Assembly (NCBI GenBank): GCA_036744635.1 | Contig: DAIOHQ010000218.1 | Coordinates: 1-8,442, forward strand | DNA from: DAIOHQ01 sp036744635 | GTDB taxonomy: Bacteria; Planctomycetota; Phycisphaerae; Tepidisphaerales; Tepidisphaeraceae | Length of the DNA: 8,442 bases | Direction of reading: 5' to 3' | In this document: positions 1-5,985 of the stretch, one piece after another | Layout: each line of letters begins with the position of its first letter | Position numbering within the stretch: position 1 is the first letter of the stretch | Notes under the pieces: model-generated | Databases searched by the model: none | What the model was told of the DNA's origin: nothing | Seen by the model: the letters and a program-made list of their open reading frames with translations, nothing else | Translations under genes and position numbers: made by a program

Positions 1-2
1 CA

Positions 3-854
3 GCGGCCGCGCCCCTCGCCGGGGCACTGCTGTGCGCCGTGCTGGCGGCGCCGGCGAGCGCTTCTCCCTGGGTGGATACAGTCTATTCCTATTCGCCCGG
101 CACGCTGCAGGAAAGCCCGCAGGGCAGCGGCAACTACTTCAGTGATTCAAGCAAGGCGCTGGGGCCGTTTGATTCCGGGGCGACGTTCCAGGTTCCGACC
201 ACCGATGTGGTGCAGCTTGGGCAGGCGGGAAATATCGTGCTGGCATTCAGCCAGCCGATCCTGAACAACCGCGCCGCTCCCGCGACGAACAATCCATCGG
301 GGTATGACTTCACCATCTTCGGCAATGCCTTTCAAAGCGGCTCGAGCTATTACCGCGAGCCGGGTTTTGTGGAGGTGGCGCAGAAGGATGGGCAAGGCCT
401 GCCGGGAACGTTCTATTTGGTTCTGCCGGATGACGGAAAATGGCCGAGCCAGCTCGTCGGCGGAACCGACAGCGGGCAAGGCACGCAGCTTTACAACGGC
501 TACGCCGACGTTCATCCCACCGATGGGACGGGCGATCCCTTGCTTCCGCCGGATGTGTCGGGGAATGCCGGCGGCGACAGCTTTCTGCTGGAGCGGGCGG
601 TATTGGAATCCAGCCCGGGAATTCCACTGCTGGATCACGACGGCAACCCGCAGTTCGTGGCGCTGGAGAGCATCGACTTCATTCGCATCACCGATGCCAT
701 CGCCAACGATTCCAGCCCGATCACCGGGGCGTATACTACGGATGTGGACGCCGCCGTTGACCTGCCGGGAACCGTGCCGGAGCCGGCGGCGATTGTCGGG
801 ATAGCGATTGTGGCGGCGGGAATGGCGCTGCGGCGAAGGACAGGGGCGCGATGA
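3..854 (+). CDS. PEP-CTERM sorting domain protein, secreted (5' partial)
   Basis: The reading frame is open to the left edge of the window, so the true start lies upstream. An internal GTG at 39 is a possible but unlikely start, because the residues before it (APLAGALLCA) continue a hydrophobic signal-peptide core ending in an AxA site (APASA, then SPW). Counting the GTG codon as residue 1, the tail from residue 246 is VPEPAAIVGIAIVAAGMALR followed by RRTGAR: a PEP motif, a hydrophobic helix and an Arg cluster, which is the PEP-CTERM signal recognised by exosortase systems. The body has the pattern YDFTIFGNAF...EPGFVEVAQ and, near the end, IDFIRITDA...DVDAAVDL. This resembles a family of secreted PEP-CTERM proteins that usually read DFxVFENAF; the function of that family is unknown to me. 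Expected fate is export, membrane retention and C-terminal processing. The stop codon overlaps the ribosome-binding site of the next gene. The sorting tail is secure; the body assignment is by resemblance only. Confidence 0.88.
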   Translation, partial: AAAPLAGALLCAVLAAPASASPWVDTVYSYSPGTLQESPQGSGNYFSDSSKALGPFDSGATFQVPTTDVVQLGQAGNIVLAFSQPILNNRAAPATNNPSGYDFTIFGNAFQSGSSYYREPGFVEVAQKDGQGLPGTFYLVLPDDGKWPSQLVGGTDSGQGTQLYNGYADVHPTDGTGDPLLPPDVSGNAGGDSFLLERAVLESSPGIPLLDHDGNPQFVALESIDFIRITDAIANDSSPITGAYTTDVDAAVDLPGTVPEPAAIVGIAIVAAGMALRRRTGAR

Positions 855-863
855 GGTGCAGGG

Positions 864-1646
864 ATGATCACGCGCCGCGCCGGGCTGAGGCCCGGCGGAT
901 TTACGCTCGTTGAGCTGCTGGTGGTCATCGGGATCATCGCGCTGCTGATTTCCGTGCTGCTGCCGACACTGGGGGCAGCGCGGCGGGCAGCGCGCACGCT
1001 GGTGTGCGCCAGCAGCATCCGGCAGATCGCCATTGCCTCCATCGGCTACAGCCAGGAAAACCACGGGCTTTGGCCGCCGGCGCACCTGGACTTCATCACC
1101 CGCAACCTTGACCGCTGGCACGGCGTCCGCTCTTCGGCCAGCCAGCCGTTCGACTTCACCTTCTCGTGCCTGAGACCCTATCTGCGGACGCCGGTGATCA
1201 AGCAATGTCCGGATTTTGAGCCGGACCGGGTGGGATTTGAGTCATCGGCCGGCGGCTACGGCTACAACAACCACTACATCGGCTCCAGCACCGCCGACAT
1301 GGGATGGTCGGCCGCGGGCGTGAACACCGCCGCCAAGCAGAACCAGATCAAGAATCCCTCCTCCAAAATCGCCTTCGCGGATGCCGCGATGGGCCAGCGT
1401 TTCGGCACGGTGGATGTGCTGATCGAATATTCCTTCGTCGAGCCGCCGACCACCGAGGGGCTGACGACTTCGCCTTCGATTCACTTCCGCCACCGCGGGC
1501 GGGCCAACATCGCCTGGGCGGATGGCCATGTCACCGCCGAAAGCTTCGGCTGGACGTATCCCACCAATGTCTATGGGGCGGACAACGTGAAGCTGAAGCT
1601 TGGCTTCTTCGGGCCGGGGGATAACACTTTGTTTCAGCGCAACTGA
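864..1646 (+). CDS. Prepilin-type pseudopilin with H-x9-DG C-terminal domain
   Basis: A 260-residue protein. The N-terminus has a short basic leader ending G11-G12, then F13-T-L-V-E17-L-L, the classical type IV prepilin/type II pseudopilin cleavage and methylation site (cut after G12, Glu at mature position 5). A hydrophobic helix follows at about 14-36. After it come C48 and SIRQIAIASIGYSQEN, matching the usual planctomycete pilin-head start. H210-RGRANIAWA-D220-G221 is an exact H-x9-DG processing-associated signature near the C-terminus. The family is abundant in planctomycetes and is thought to be inserted in the inner membrane, cleaved by prepilin peptidase and assembled into pseudopilus-like structures; individual roles are mostly unknown. 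The ATG at 864 is preceded by GAGGTG at 853-858 with 5-base spacing. This site overlaps the TGA of the PEP-CTERM gene, so the two are probably co-transcribed and translationally coupled. The family call is firm; the specific role is unknown. Confidence 0.93.
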   Translation: MITRRAGLRPGGFTLVELLVVIGIIALLISVLLPTLGAARRAARTLVCASSIRQIAIASIGYSQENHGLWPPAHLDFITRNLDRWHGVRSSASQPFDFTFSCLRPYLRTPVIKQCPDFEPDRVGFESSAGGYGYNNHYIGSSTADMGWSAAGVNTAAKQNQIKNPSSKIAFADAAMGQRFGTVDVLIEYSFVEPPTTEGLTTSPSIHFRHRGRANIAWADGHVTAESFGWTYPTNVYGADNVKLKLGFFGPGDNTLFQRN

Positions 1647-1677
1647 TTTCCCTGGACCGGAATCGAAACGGCGCATG

Positions 1678-1730
1678 GGCGAAACGGCGAAACGGCGATG
1701 GGATCTTCGTCGCCGCTTCGCCGTCTCGCC
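1678..1730. terminator. Imperfect 21-bp hairpin downstream of the pseudopilin gene
   Basis: The arms 1678-1698 and 1710-1730 are reverse complements at 19 of 21 positions, with an 11-base loop (1699-1709). The left arm is built from CGAAACGGCG, which occurs at 1664-1673, 1680-1689 and 1688-1697. It begins 31 bases after the pseudopilin stop and lies ahead of the presumed MoxR promoter, so a role in terminating or insulating the upstream transcript is reasonable. No T-run follows either arm, so it is not a canonical intrinsic terminator. It may instead be a dispersed palindromic element: the 12-mer TCGCCGCTTCGC in its right arm recurs at 3268-3279. Confidence 0.45.
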
Positions 1731-1732
1731 GG

Positions 1733-1762
1733 TTCGTCCTACGCCCGCCCCTCTGCTACAAT
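1733..1762 (+). promoter_or_regulatory. Possible promoter of the MoxR gene (TACAAT -10 box)
   Basis: TACAAT at 1757-1762 matches five of six bases of the sigma70-type -10 consensus. The best -35 candidate at 18-base spacing is TTCGTC at 1733-1738, a poor match. Initiation about seven bases downstream would give a leader of roughly 35 bases before the GTG at 1804. The same hexamer occurs upstream of the DUF58 gene (4713-4718). This is inferred from the -10 box and position alone. Confidence 0.3.
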
Positions 1763-1803
1763 GGATCACGTTGATGGCCCGGTGAACCAACCCCAGGTGA
1801 GAT

Positions 1804-2736
1804 GTGCCCTTACAGAAGCTTCGCAGGTTGCGCGAGAATATTCAGTCGGTGTTTCTGGGGAATTCTCGCGCTGTGGAGCTGCTGCTGATCGGCCTGCTGG
1901 GGCGGGGGCACGTGCTGATCGAGGATGTGCCGGGGGTGGGGAAAACCGTGCTGGCGCGGGCGCTGGCCCGCAGCGTGGACTGCAAGTTTTCCCGCATCCA
2001 GCTCACCCCTGACCTGCTTCCCAGCGACGTGCTGGGGGTGTCGGTCTACAACAACCAGACGCAGGCGTTCGAGTTCAAGCCGGGGCCGATCTTCGCCAAC
2101 ATCGTCTTGGCGGACGAGATCAACCGCACCACCCCGCGCACGCAGTCAGCGCTGCTGGAGGCGATGAGTGAGGAGCAGGTGAGCGTGGAAAACCAGACGC
2201 TGCCGCTGAAGCGGCCGTTCATGCTGGTGGCGACGCAGAATCCCTTTGAGTTTGAGGGAACCTATTACCTGCCGGAGAACCAGCTCGACCGCTTTTTGCT
2301 GCGCATCTCGGTGGGATATCCCGAGCGCTCCGCCGAGCATCGCATCCTGACCACCCAGCCCGGCCGAACGACGCTGGCGGACCTCAAGCCGGTGATGTCG
2401 GGGGAGGATGTGGTGGGTTTGCAGGATCGGGTGCCCGATATCCGTATCGACACGGCCATCGTCGATTACATCCTCGACATCGTGGAGGCCACCCGCCACG
2501 ATGAGAAGCTCCACCTGGGGGTTTCGCCGCGGGGGGCGCTGGCGCTGACGCAGGCGGCGCAGGCCTGCGCGGTGGTGAATGGGCGGGATTACGTGACGCC
2601 CGATGACGTGAAGACGCTGGCGGTGCCGGTGTGCGCCCACCGCATCATCAGCAAGACCTACCTGCACAACGGCGATGCCAACGCCACCGCCCGCATCCTG
2701 CAGGGGATTCTGGATGCGGTGAAGGCGCCGAGCTGA
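1804..2736 (+). CDS. MoxR-family AAA+ ATPase
   Basis: A 310-residue protein of typical MoxR length. Visible motifs in order are: Walker A DVPGVGKT at 41-48 (K47, T48); Walker B IVLADEINR around 100-108 (D104, E105); sensor 1 VATQNP with N146; the family motif EGTYYLPENQLDRF at 151-164 with the arginine-finger candidate R163; and sensor 2 LGVSPRGALAL with R243 in the C-terminal lid domain. MoxR ATPases are cytoplasmic hexameric chaperone-like machines, generally encoded with DUF58 or von Willebrand A proteins and thought to drive maturation of envelope or metalloenzyme complexes. An in-frame TGA at 1798-1800 limits the start to GTG 1804; AGGTGAG at 1795-1801 is close (two bases) but is the only ribosome-binding site. 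Its usual partners, a DUF58 protein and a transglutaminase, lie about 2 kb downstream beyond three minus-strand genes. It converges with the DUF3892 gene across 74 bases that hold no clear terminator. Confidence 0.95.
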   Translation: MPLQKLRRLRENIQSVFLGNSRAVELLLIGLLGRGHVLIEDVPGVGKTVLARALARSVDCKFSRIQLTPDLLPSDVLGVSVYNNQTQAFEFKPGPIFANIVLADEINRTTPRTQSALLEAMSEEQVSVENQTLPLKRPFMLVATQNPFEFEGTYYLPENQLDRFLLRISVGYPERSAEHRILTTQPGRTTLADLKPVMSGEDVVGLQDRVPDIRIDTAIVDYILDIVEATRHDEKLHLGVSPRGALALTQAAQACAVVNGRDYVTPDDVKTLAVPVCAHRIISKTYLHNGDANATARILQGILDAVKAPS

Positions 2737-2810
2737 TTCAAGCGCACGATGGGCTGATCCAATTGGGGATTGCCTGGCTGGGCTGGGCCTCGCCCTGCGC
2801 CCCCCTCCGC

Positions 2811-3095
2811 TCAGTCCGGGCATTCCGGCAGGCGCAGGAGGGTGTCGGGCGCGAGCTCATCCTTGCGCGTCTTCAAATAGCGCCTGCCCCCGTGCATCGC
2901 GATGACCAGGTCGACGCGCTCGCCATCCACCAGCGTGTAAAACGCGTAGGTCCCCAGCTCCATGTCCCCGATCGCCTCCCCCTCGGTCATCCACCAGTGC
3001 TGGCCATCCTGCTCGCCGCCAATGTGGGTGATCCGCTCCTGGAGGTTGGTCCGCCCGGATTTGAGAATGCACTTCACCTGGACGCGCTGTGCCAT
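2811..3095 (-). CDS. DUF3892 domain protein
   Basis: A 94-residue soluble protein starting MAQRVQVKCILKSGR. Its pattern (CI near the start, ERITHIGG at 20-27, W34-W35 and MTEGEAI, FYTLVDGERVDLVIA, YLKTRKDE at 73-80 and a closing LLRLPEC) fits the DUF3892 family, small bacterial proteins of unknown function; a single domain spans the whole length, as usual for the family. The frame stays open a further 48 codons upstream, but the ATG at 3093-3095 is the right start: GAAGG (3101-3105 on the complement) precedes it by five bases, and the upstream residues are low-complexity Gly/Ala/Arg. It is oriented tail-to-tail with the MoxR gene and lies 223 bases downstream of two minus-strand pilin-like genes, so it may have its own promoter or share theirs. 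No catalytic residues or membrane segment can be seen. No function is proposed. Confidence 0.85.
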   Translation of the reverse strand: MAQRVQVKCILKSGRTNLQERITHIGGEQDGQHWWMTEGEAIGDMELGTYAFYTLVDGERVDLVIAMHGGRRYLKTRKDELAPDTLLRLPECPD

Positions 3096-3243
3096 CACTG
3101 CCTTCAGTGAAAATCCCCCTGACCTGGCCCCGACCACCATACCGCCGCCCCCCGGCATTGGAATCGCGCCAGGCGCAATCCCGGCCGCGCGCCTGGCTGC
3201 GCTGCGGCAACGACAATCTCGCACCTGCCCCCACATCATCCCA

Positions 3244-3283
3244 CCCCGCGGTCGCCCCTTCGCGCCTTCGCCGCTTCGCGGGG
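3244..3283. repeat. Inverted repeat in the spacer between the pilin-like and DUF3892 genes
   Basis: CCCCGCG at 3244-3250 and CGCGGGG at 3277-3283 form a perfect 7-bp inverted repeat around a 26-base loop made of CTTCGCG/CTTCGCC-like units. The loop and right arm contain TCGCCGCTTCGC (3268-3279), the 12-mer also present at 1710-1721 in the hairpin after the pseudopilin gene. The two spacers may hold members of one dispersed family, but two short GC-rich matches in a GC-rich genome are weak proof. The rest of the 223-base spacer 3096-3318 is C-rich on the plus strand and shows no convincing ORF or promoter. Confidence 0.35.
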
Positions 3284-3297
3284 AAGATTTCCTCCGG

Positions 3298-3314
3298 CGG
3301 CGAACCCGTCGCCG
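3298..3314 (-). terminator. Small hairpin just after the second pilin-like gene
   Basis: On the minus strand, CGGCGA and TCGCCG form a 6-bp stem with a 5-base loop (CGGGT), beginning four bases after the TGA at 3319-3321. The position suits a transcript end for the two pilin-like genes. No T-run follows, so intrinsic termination is uncertain, and GC-rich hairpins of this size arise easily by chance here. Confidence 0.3.
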
Positions 3315-3318
3315 GCGG

Positions 3319-3900
3319 TCACAGCCCCCGGGCCGAAGGGGGCGGGTTGCGCCCGGCGGCCAGTTCGGCGAGAATCCTGTTCATGGTGGCGGCGGGGATG
3401 AAGGCGACGTGGCCGTCGGCGAAGAGGACGTTGCTGTTCGCGCCGCCGTGGTTGGCCAGCGGCTCGTAGGCGACGATGGTTCCGGCAGGGGATTCGTCCG
3501 TAAGGCCCTTGCCGCAATAGATGTAGGAGAGATGGCCGGGAATGGCCCATTGCGCGACGATGGCCTGGGTGGTGGGGCCTGTGGCTTGGGTGTCACCCGA
3601 CTCCCAACAGATGAACACCTCAGCGCTGAGGCCTTCTCCGAGCAAGCCTTCGAACGTATCGGGAAATTTTCCGCCATGATCGTGGGCGTAGAGCAGCATC
3701 GCGTTGCCAATCTGGCGGAGATTTTCGGCGCACTTGACTCGGTTTGCAACCGGTCTGGCGCTGTGCGGCGGGCGGGAGTTCTGGTAGGCCACCACCCCGG
3801 CCACGCCCAGCGCCGCCAACGCGATCAGAAGCAACAGCCCGAAGCGCCGGCGCGGCGGCGGTGGGGCGTAGTCGAGGGGATGGGGCGGGAGATCGCTCAT
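3319..3900 (-). CDS. Membrane-anchored pilin-head (H-x-DG type) protein, downstream paralog
   Basis: A 193-residue protein with a Pro-rich cytoplasmic start and R17-R18-R19, one transmembrane helix at about 20-39, and an exported domain. The domain begins with C57 and ENLRQIGNAM, then YAHDHGGKFPD at 71-81, and ends with H151-x10-D162-G163-H-V-A-F-I-P. This is the layout of planctomycete pseudopilin heads (DUF1559/H-x9-DG-like), but the GFxxxE prepilin cleavage site is absent, so it is probably held by an uncleaved anchor. The ATG lies three bases after the TGA of the upstream paralog, with AAGGGA at 3910-3915 (complement) as ribosome-binding site nine bases away, so the two are coupled in one operon. 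Counted by eye without gaps, residues 55-192 match residues 67-204 of the paralog at 89 of 138 positions. Function is unknown; membership in the pilin-like superfamily is by motif. Confidence 0.86.
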   Translation of the reverse strand: MSDLPPHPLDYAPPPPRRRFGLLLLIALAALGVAGVVAYQNSRPPHSARPVANRVKCAENLRQIGNAMLLYAHDHGGKFPDTFEGLLGEGLSAEVFICWESGDTQATGPTTQAIVAQWAIPGHLSYIYCGKGLTDESPAGTIVAYEPLANHGGANSNVLFADGHVAFIPAATMNRILAELAAGRNPPPSARGL

Positions 3901-3903
3901 GGC

Positions 3904-4521
3904 TCACTGTCCCTTCGCCGATGGCGGCGGATTCTGGCCGGCGGCGAGCTCGGCGAGGATTTTCTGCATCGTCGCGGCGGGAATGAAGTTCACGTGGCCA
4001 TCGCCGAAGAGCACGTTGCTGCCGGCGTGGTTGTGATTGGCCAGCGGCTCGTACAGGAGAACGGTCGCTGGCGGGCATTTGTCAGTCAGTCCCTTGCCGA
4101 GATAGACGTAGGAAACATGGCCGGGGGTCGCCAAAGAGGCGCCGATTGCCCGCGTGGTCGGGCCGGCGGCTGGCGTGTCGGTGGTGTCGGGACAAGTGAA
4201 GAGCGCAGTGCCGATTTCCTCTTCGAGCAGGCCTTCGAGGGCGTCGGGATATTGTCCCTCATGATCGTTGGCATAGAGCCGCATCGCCTGGCCGATCTGG
4301 CGGAGGTTGGCGGCGCAGTTGATGCGTTGAGCTGTCTCGCGAGTACCGCTTATGCTCGGCCCCACGAAAGAAATGAGAAGTTTGACTGCAATCACGCAAA
4401 GCGCGACAGCCGACACAATGGTGAGAATGGTGACAAGCCTTGCCTCCCGGTTGTTGCGCTCAGGCCGGCCATACTCCAGCGGCAACGGCTTTGAGCCACC
4501 GTCCGCGCGTTCTTCATCCAT
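3904..4521 (-). CDS. Membrane-anchored pilin-head (H-x-DG type) protein, upstream paralog
   Basis: A 205-residue protein with a hydrophilic N-terminal segment (1-28, many charged residues), one transmembrane helix at about 29-54, and an exported head domain. The head starts C69 and ANLRQIGQAM, continues YANDHEGQYPD at 83-93, has two further Cys (C110, C149), and closes with H163-x10-D174-G175-H-V-N-F-I-P and an NPPPSAKG tail. The tail of the downstream paralog is almost the same (NPPPSARG), so the pair arose by tandem duplication; their N-terminal anchors have diverged beyond easy alignment. No prepilin cleavage motif is present. The ATG at 4519-4521 is preceded on the minus strand by GGGAGG (4526-4531), four bases away, a strong ribosome-binding site that fixes the start. 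It is the first gene of a two-gene minus-strand operon and is divergent from the DUF58 gene. Role unknown; attachment to an envelope structure is only a guess. Confidence 0.86.
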   Translation of the reverse strand: MDEERADGGSKPLPLEYGRPERNNREARLVTILTIVSAVALCVIAVKLLISFVGPSISGTRETAQRINCAANLRQIGQAMRLYANDHEGQYPDALEGLLEEEIGTALFTCPDTTDTPAAGPTTRAIGASLATPGHVSYVYLGKGLTDKCPPATVLLYEPLANHNHAGSNVLFGDGHVNFIPAATMQKILAELAAGQNPPPSAKGQ

Positions 4522-4568
4522 ACCGCCTCCCGCTCTCGCAAACCTGATCGCCAGCTTGGTTGCGTAGC

Positions 4569-4574
4569 ATCATA
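4569..4574 (-). promoter_or_regulatory. Possible -10 box for the pilin-like operon
   Basis: Read on the minus strand these bases are TATGAT, five of six matches to TATAAT, lying about 50 bases ahead of the ATG at 4521. The sequence immediately upstream on that strand is the AT-rich patch 4581-4615, which could act as an UP-like or easily melted region. No good -35 hexamer sits at 16-18 bases, so support is modest. Confidence 0.3.
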
Positions 4575-4580
4575 CCAACT

Positions 4581-4615
4581 CTTCAATTTGAAATTTGCAT
4601 TTTTCAATTTTCAAT
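4581..4615. repeat. AT-rich self-complementary patch in the divergent spacer
   Basis: Within an otherwise strongly GC-rich window, 4581-4615 is about 80% A+T and is made of repeated TTCAAT(TT) units. AATTTGAAATT at 4585-4595 is an odd palindrome, and TTGAAA (4588-4593) pairs with TTTCAA (4602-4607) across an 8-base loop. It lies between divergent genes and could be part of a promoter, a protein-binding site or a copy of a dispersed intergenic element. The sequence does not decide between these. Confidence 0.45.
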
Positions 4616-4712
4616 AGTCCGCGGCTCGCAACCACGCCGAAAACAAACAAACACCGCGCCGCCGCGACACCCCGGCCACAGAGGGCATGGCGACGAACTC
4701 CGCGCCATCGCC

Positions 4713-4718
4713 TACAAT
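4713..4718 (+). promoter_or_regulatory. Possible -10 box for the DUF58 gene
   Basis: TACAAT here is the same hexamer as the one upstream of the MoxR gene. Initiation about seven bases downstream would fall at or beside the ATG at 4726, giving an essentially leaderless message, which would explain why that ATG has no ribosome-binding site. No recognisable -35 box is present. If real, the ATG at 4687 cannot be the start used from this promoter. Confidence 0.28.
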
Positions 4719-4725
4719 TGCCTAC

Positions 4726-5985
4726 ATGCGGGATCGGCGTCCCAAAATGCGGGCGGGGATTTCCACTCCGGTGCGGCGCAAGCCTTCGCTGGATTTTTCC
4801 GTCACCGGGCTGGTCTACTGCACCATGATGATGTTCATGGGGCTGGCGGCCATCAACAGCCAGGCCAACCTGCTGTTCGGCGTGTTCGGGCTGATGATCG
4901 GGGTGCTGCTGGTGAGCGGCACCATCAGCCGGCTGGTGCTGCGGCACCTGATGGTGCGGCGGGTGATGCCCGAATCCGCGGTGGTGGGGGAGCGGACCAC
5001 CATCACCTACGAATTCACCAACGAAAACAAATTCTGGCCGAGCCTGTCGGTGTCGCTGGGGGAACTGGATGGGTGCGATGGGTTCGTCAAGCAGCCCTTC
5101 ACCTACATGCTGCACGCCGCCAGCGGGATGACCGCGGTGGTGCCCACCGAAGTGGTGCCGCGGCGGCGCGGGCTGTATGACCTGGACCACTATCAGCTTT
5201 CCACCAGCTTCCCGTTCGGGTTCATCAAGCGCGCGTTGATCCGCCGGCAGAAGGACCCGATTTTGATTTACCCGGCGATCGCCCAGGTGAGCGGGAAATT
5301 GCTGCAGATGTGCCGCTCCGCCGAGAAAAGCGGGGCGCGGATGCGCCCCCGCCGCGGCGGGCTGGATGAGTTTTATGGCGTCAAGGAATACCGCCCCGGC
5401 GAAAGCCCGCGGATGATTCACTGGCGGCGCAGCGCCCGCACCGGCGTGCTGGTAATCAAGGAGATGACCCAGGTGGCCCCGCCGCGGCTGATGATCCTGG
5501 TGGATACCTACCTGGCCGGGCGCAGCGCTGAGGAGCACGCGGAAGCAGGGGGGGTCGAGCGGGCGATCGCGATGGCGGGATCATTGGCCAGCGTTGCCCT
5601 GGAGGGAGGGTTGTCGGTGGGGCTGGGGTGCTGGGATGGGGGATTTTTTGGCATGAATCCCAACCACGGCAAGCGGCATCGGCGGGACCTGCTGGCGGCG
5701 CTGGCCCGGTTGCCGCTGAATACAGAGCACACCGTGCAGGAGCTGCTGGATTTCAGCCGGGAGATCATGAAGACCGGGACGACGCCGGTGCTGATCACCC
5801 CGCAGAACCTGCAGATGGGCCTCAGCGAGCAGGCCCGTGGCGGGATGCTGGTGATCGCGGCCAGCTCGCCGGAAGGGCAGGGATGGTTCACCTTCGCGGC
5901 GGAGGTGGATTTCGCCCACTGCATGCCGGCGGAGCAGGAGGGGGGGAGGGNNNNNNNNNNAAATGATGACAAGGTGAAGGGGTGA
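4726..5985 (+). CDS. DUF58 membrane protein (3' end uncertain at assembly gap)
   Basis: Numbered from ATG 4726, two transmembrane segments lie at about 27-47 and 49-68 (containing GLAAINSQANLLFG). A predicted beta-rich region follows, then the DUF58 core DEFYGVKEYRPGESPRMIHW at 214-233 and ARTGVLVIKEM at 237-247, and a von Willebrand A-like start at 254-261 (RLMILVDT). DUF58 proteins are usual partners of MoxR ATPases and TgpA transglutaminases in envelope-related clusters. Three starts are possible: ATG 4687 (GAGGG only one base away, atypical first residues), 4726 and 4747; 4726 or 4747 best fits family N-termini. Reliable coding ends at about 5950, after 408 residues (...MPAEQEGGR). From there the frame crosses 10 Ns and stops at TGA 5983-5985 inside a repeat, so residues after the gap (NDDKVKG) are probably not genuine. 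The length before the gap suits a near-complete protein. Confidence 0.9.
   Translation: MRDRRPKMRAGISTPVRRKPSLDFSVTGLVYCTMMMFMGLAAINSQANLLFGVFGLMIGVLLVSGTISRLVLRHLMVRRVMPESAVVGERTTITYEFTNENKFWPSLSVSLGELDGCDGFVKQPFTYMLHAASGMTAVVPTEVVPRRRGLYDLDHYQLSTSFPFGFIKRALIRRQKDPILIYPAIAQVSGKLLQMCRSAEKSGARMRPRRGGLDEFYGVKEYRPGESPRMIHWRRSARTGVLVIKEMTQVAPPRLMILVDTYLAGRSAEEHAEAGGVERAIAMAGSLASVALEGGLSVGLGCWDGGFFGMNPNHGKRHRRDLLAALARLPLNTEHTVQELLDFSREIMKTGTTPVLITPQNLQMGLSEQARGGMLVIAASSPEGQGWFTFAAEVDFAHCMPAEQEGGRXXXXNDDKVKG
5951..5960. other. Assembly gap (10 Ns)
   Basis: Ten consecutive Ns interrupt the sequence exactly where the DUF58 gene ends and the TGACAAGG repeat region begins. A round run of Ns is normally a placeholder, so the real distance is unknown. 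The flanking G-run (GGGGGGAGGG) and the repeats would explain an assembly break. The true DUF58 stop codon is probably hidden here. Confidence 0.95.

Noticed and set aside
147..1205. Long minus-strand open frame (352 codons) opposite the PEP-CTERM and pseudopilin genes
   Set aside because: It is antisense to two genes with clear family motifs, spans their junction, is rich in Arg/Pro/Gln low-complexity sequence and has no recognisable domain. Long antisense frames are common in GC-rich DNA.
2737..2810. Bidirectional terminator between the convergent MoxR and DUF3892 genes
   Set aside because: Only a 4-bp stem (GGGC-CTC-GCCC at 2785-2795) and the short palindrome CCAATTGG (2759-2766) were found, with no T-run; both are expected by chance.
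2146..2823. Minus-strand open frame of 225 codons opposite MoxR
   Set aside because: It overlaps the conserved MoxR motifs on the other strand, is Arg-rich, and shows no domain or ribosome-binding site.
3190..3318. Small plus-strand gene in the C-rich spacer
   Set aside because: The open frames here have no ribosome-binding site or family motif, and they extend antisense into the pilin-like gene.
2962..4494. Plus-strand open frame of 510 codons across the minus-strand block
   Set aside because: It lies opposite three minus-strand genes that have family motifs and good ribosome-binding sites. Its translation is Gly/Ala/Arg-rich without domain signatures.
4570..5538. Minus-strand open frame of 322 codons opposite DUF58
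   Set aside because: It is antisense to the DUF58 core, with His/Gln/Pro-rich translation and no motif.
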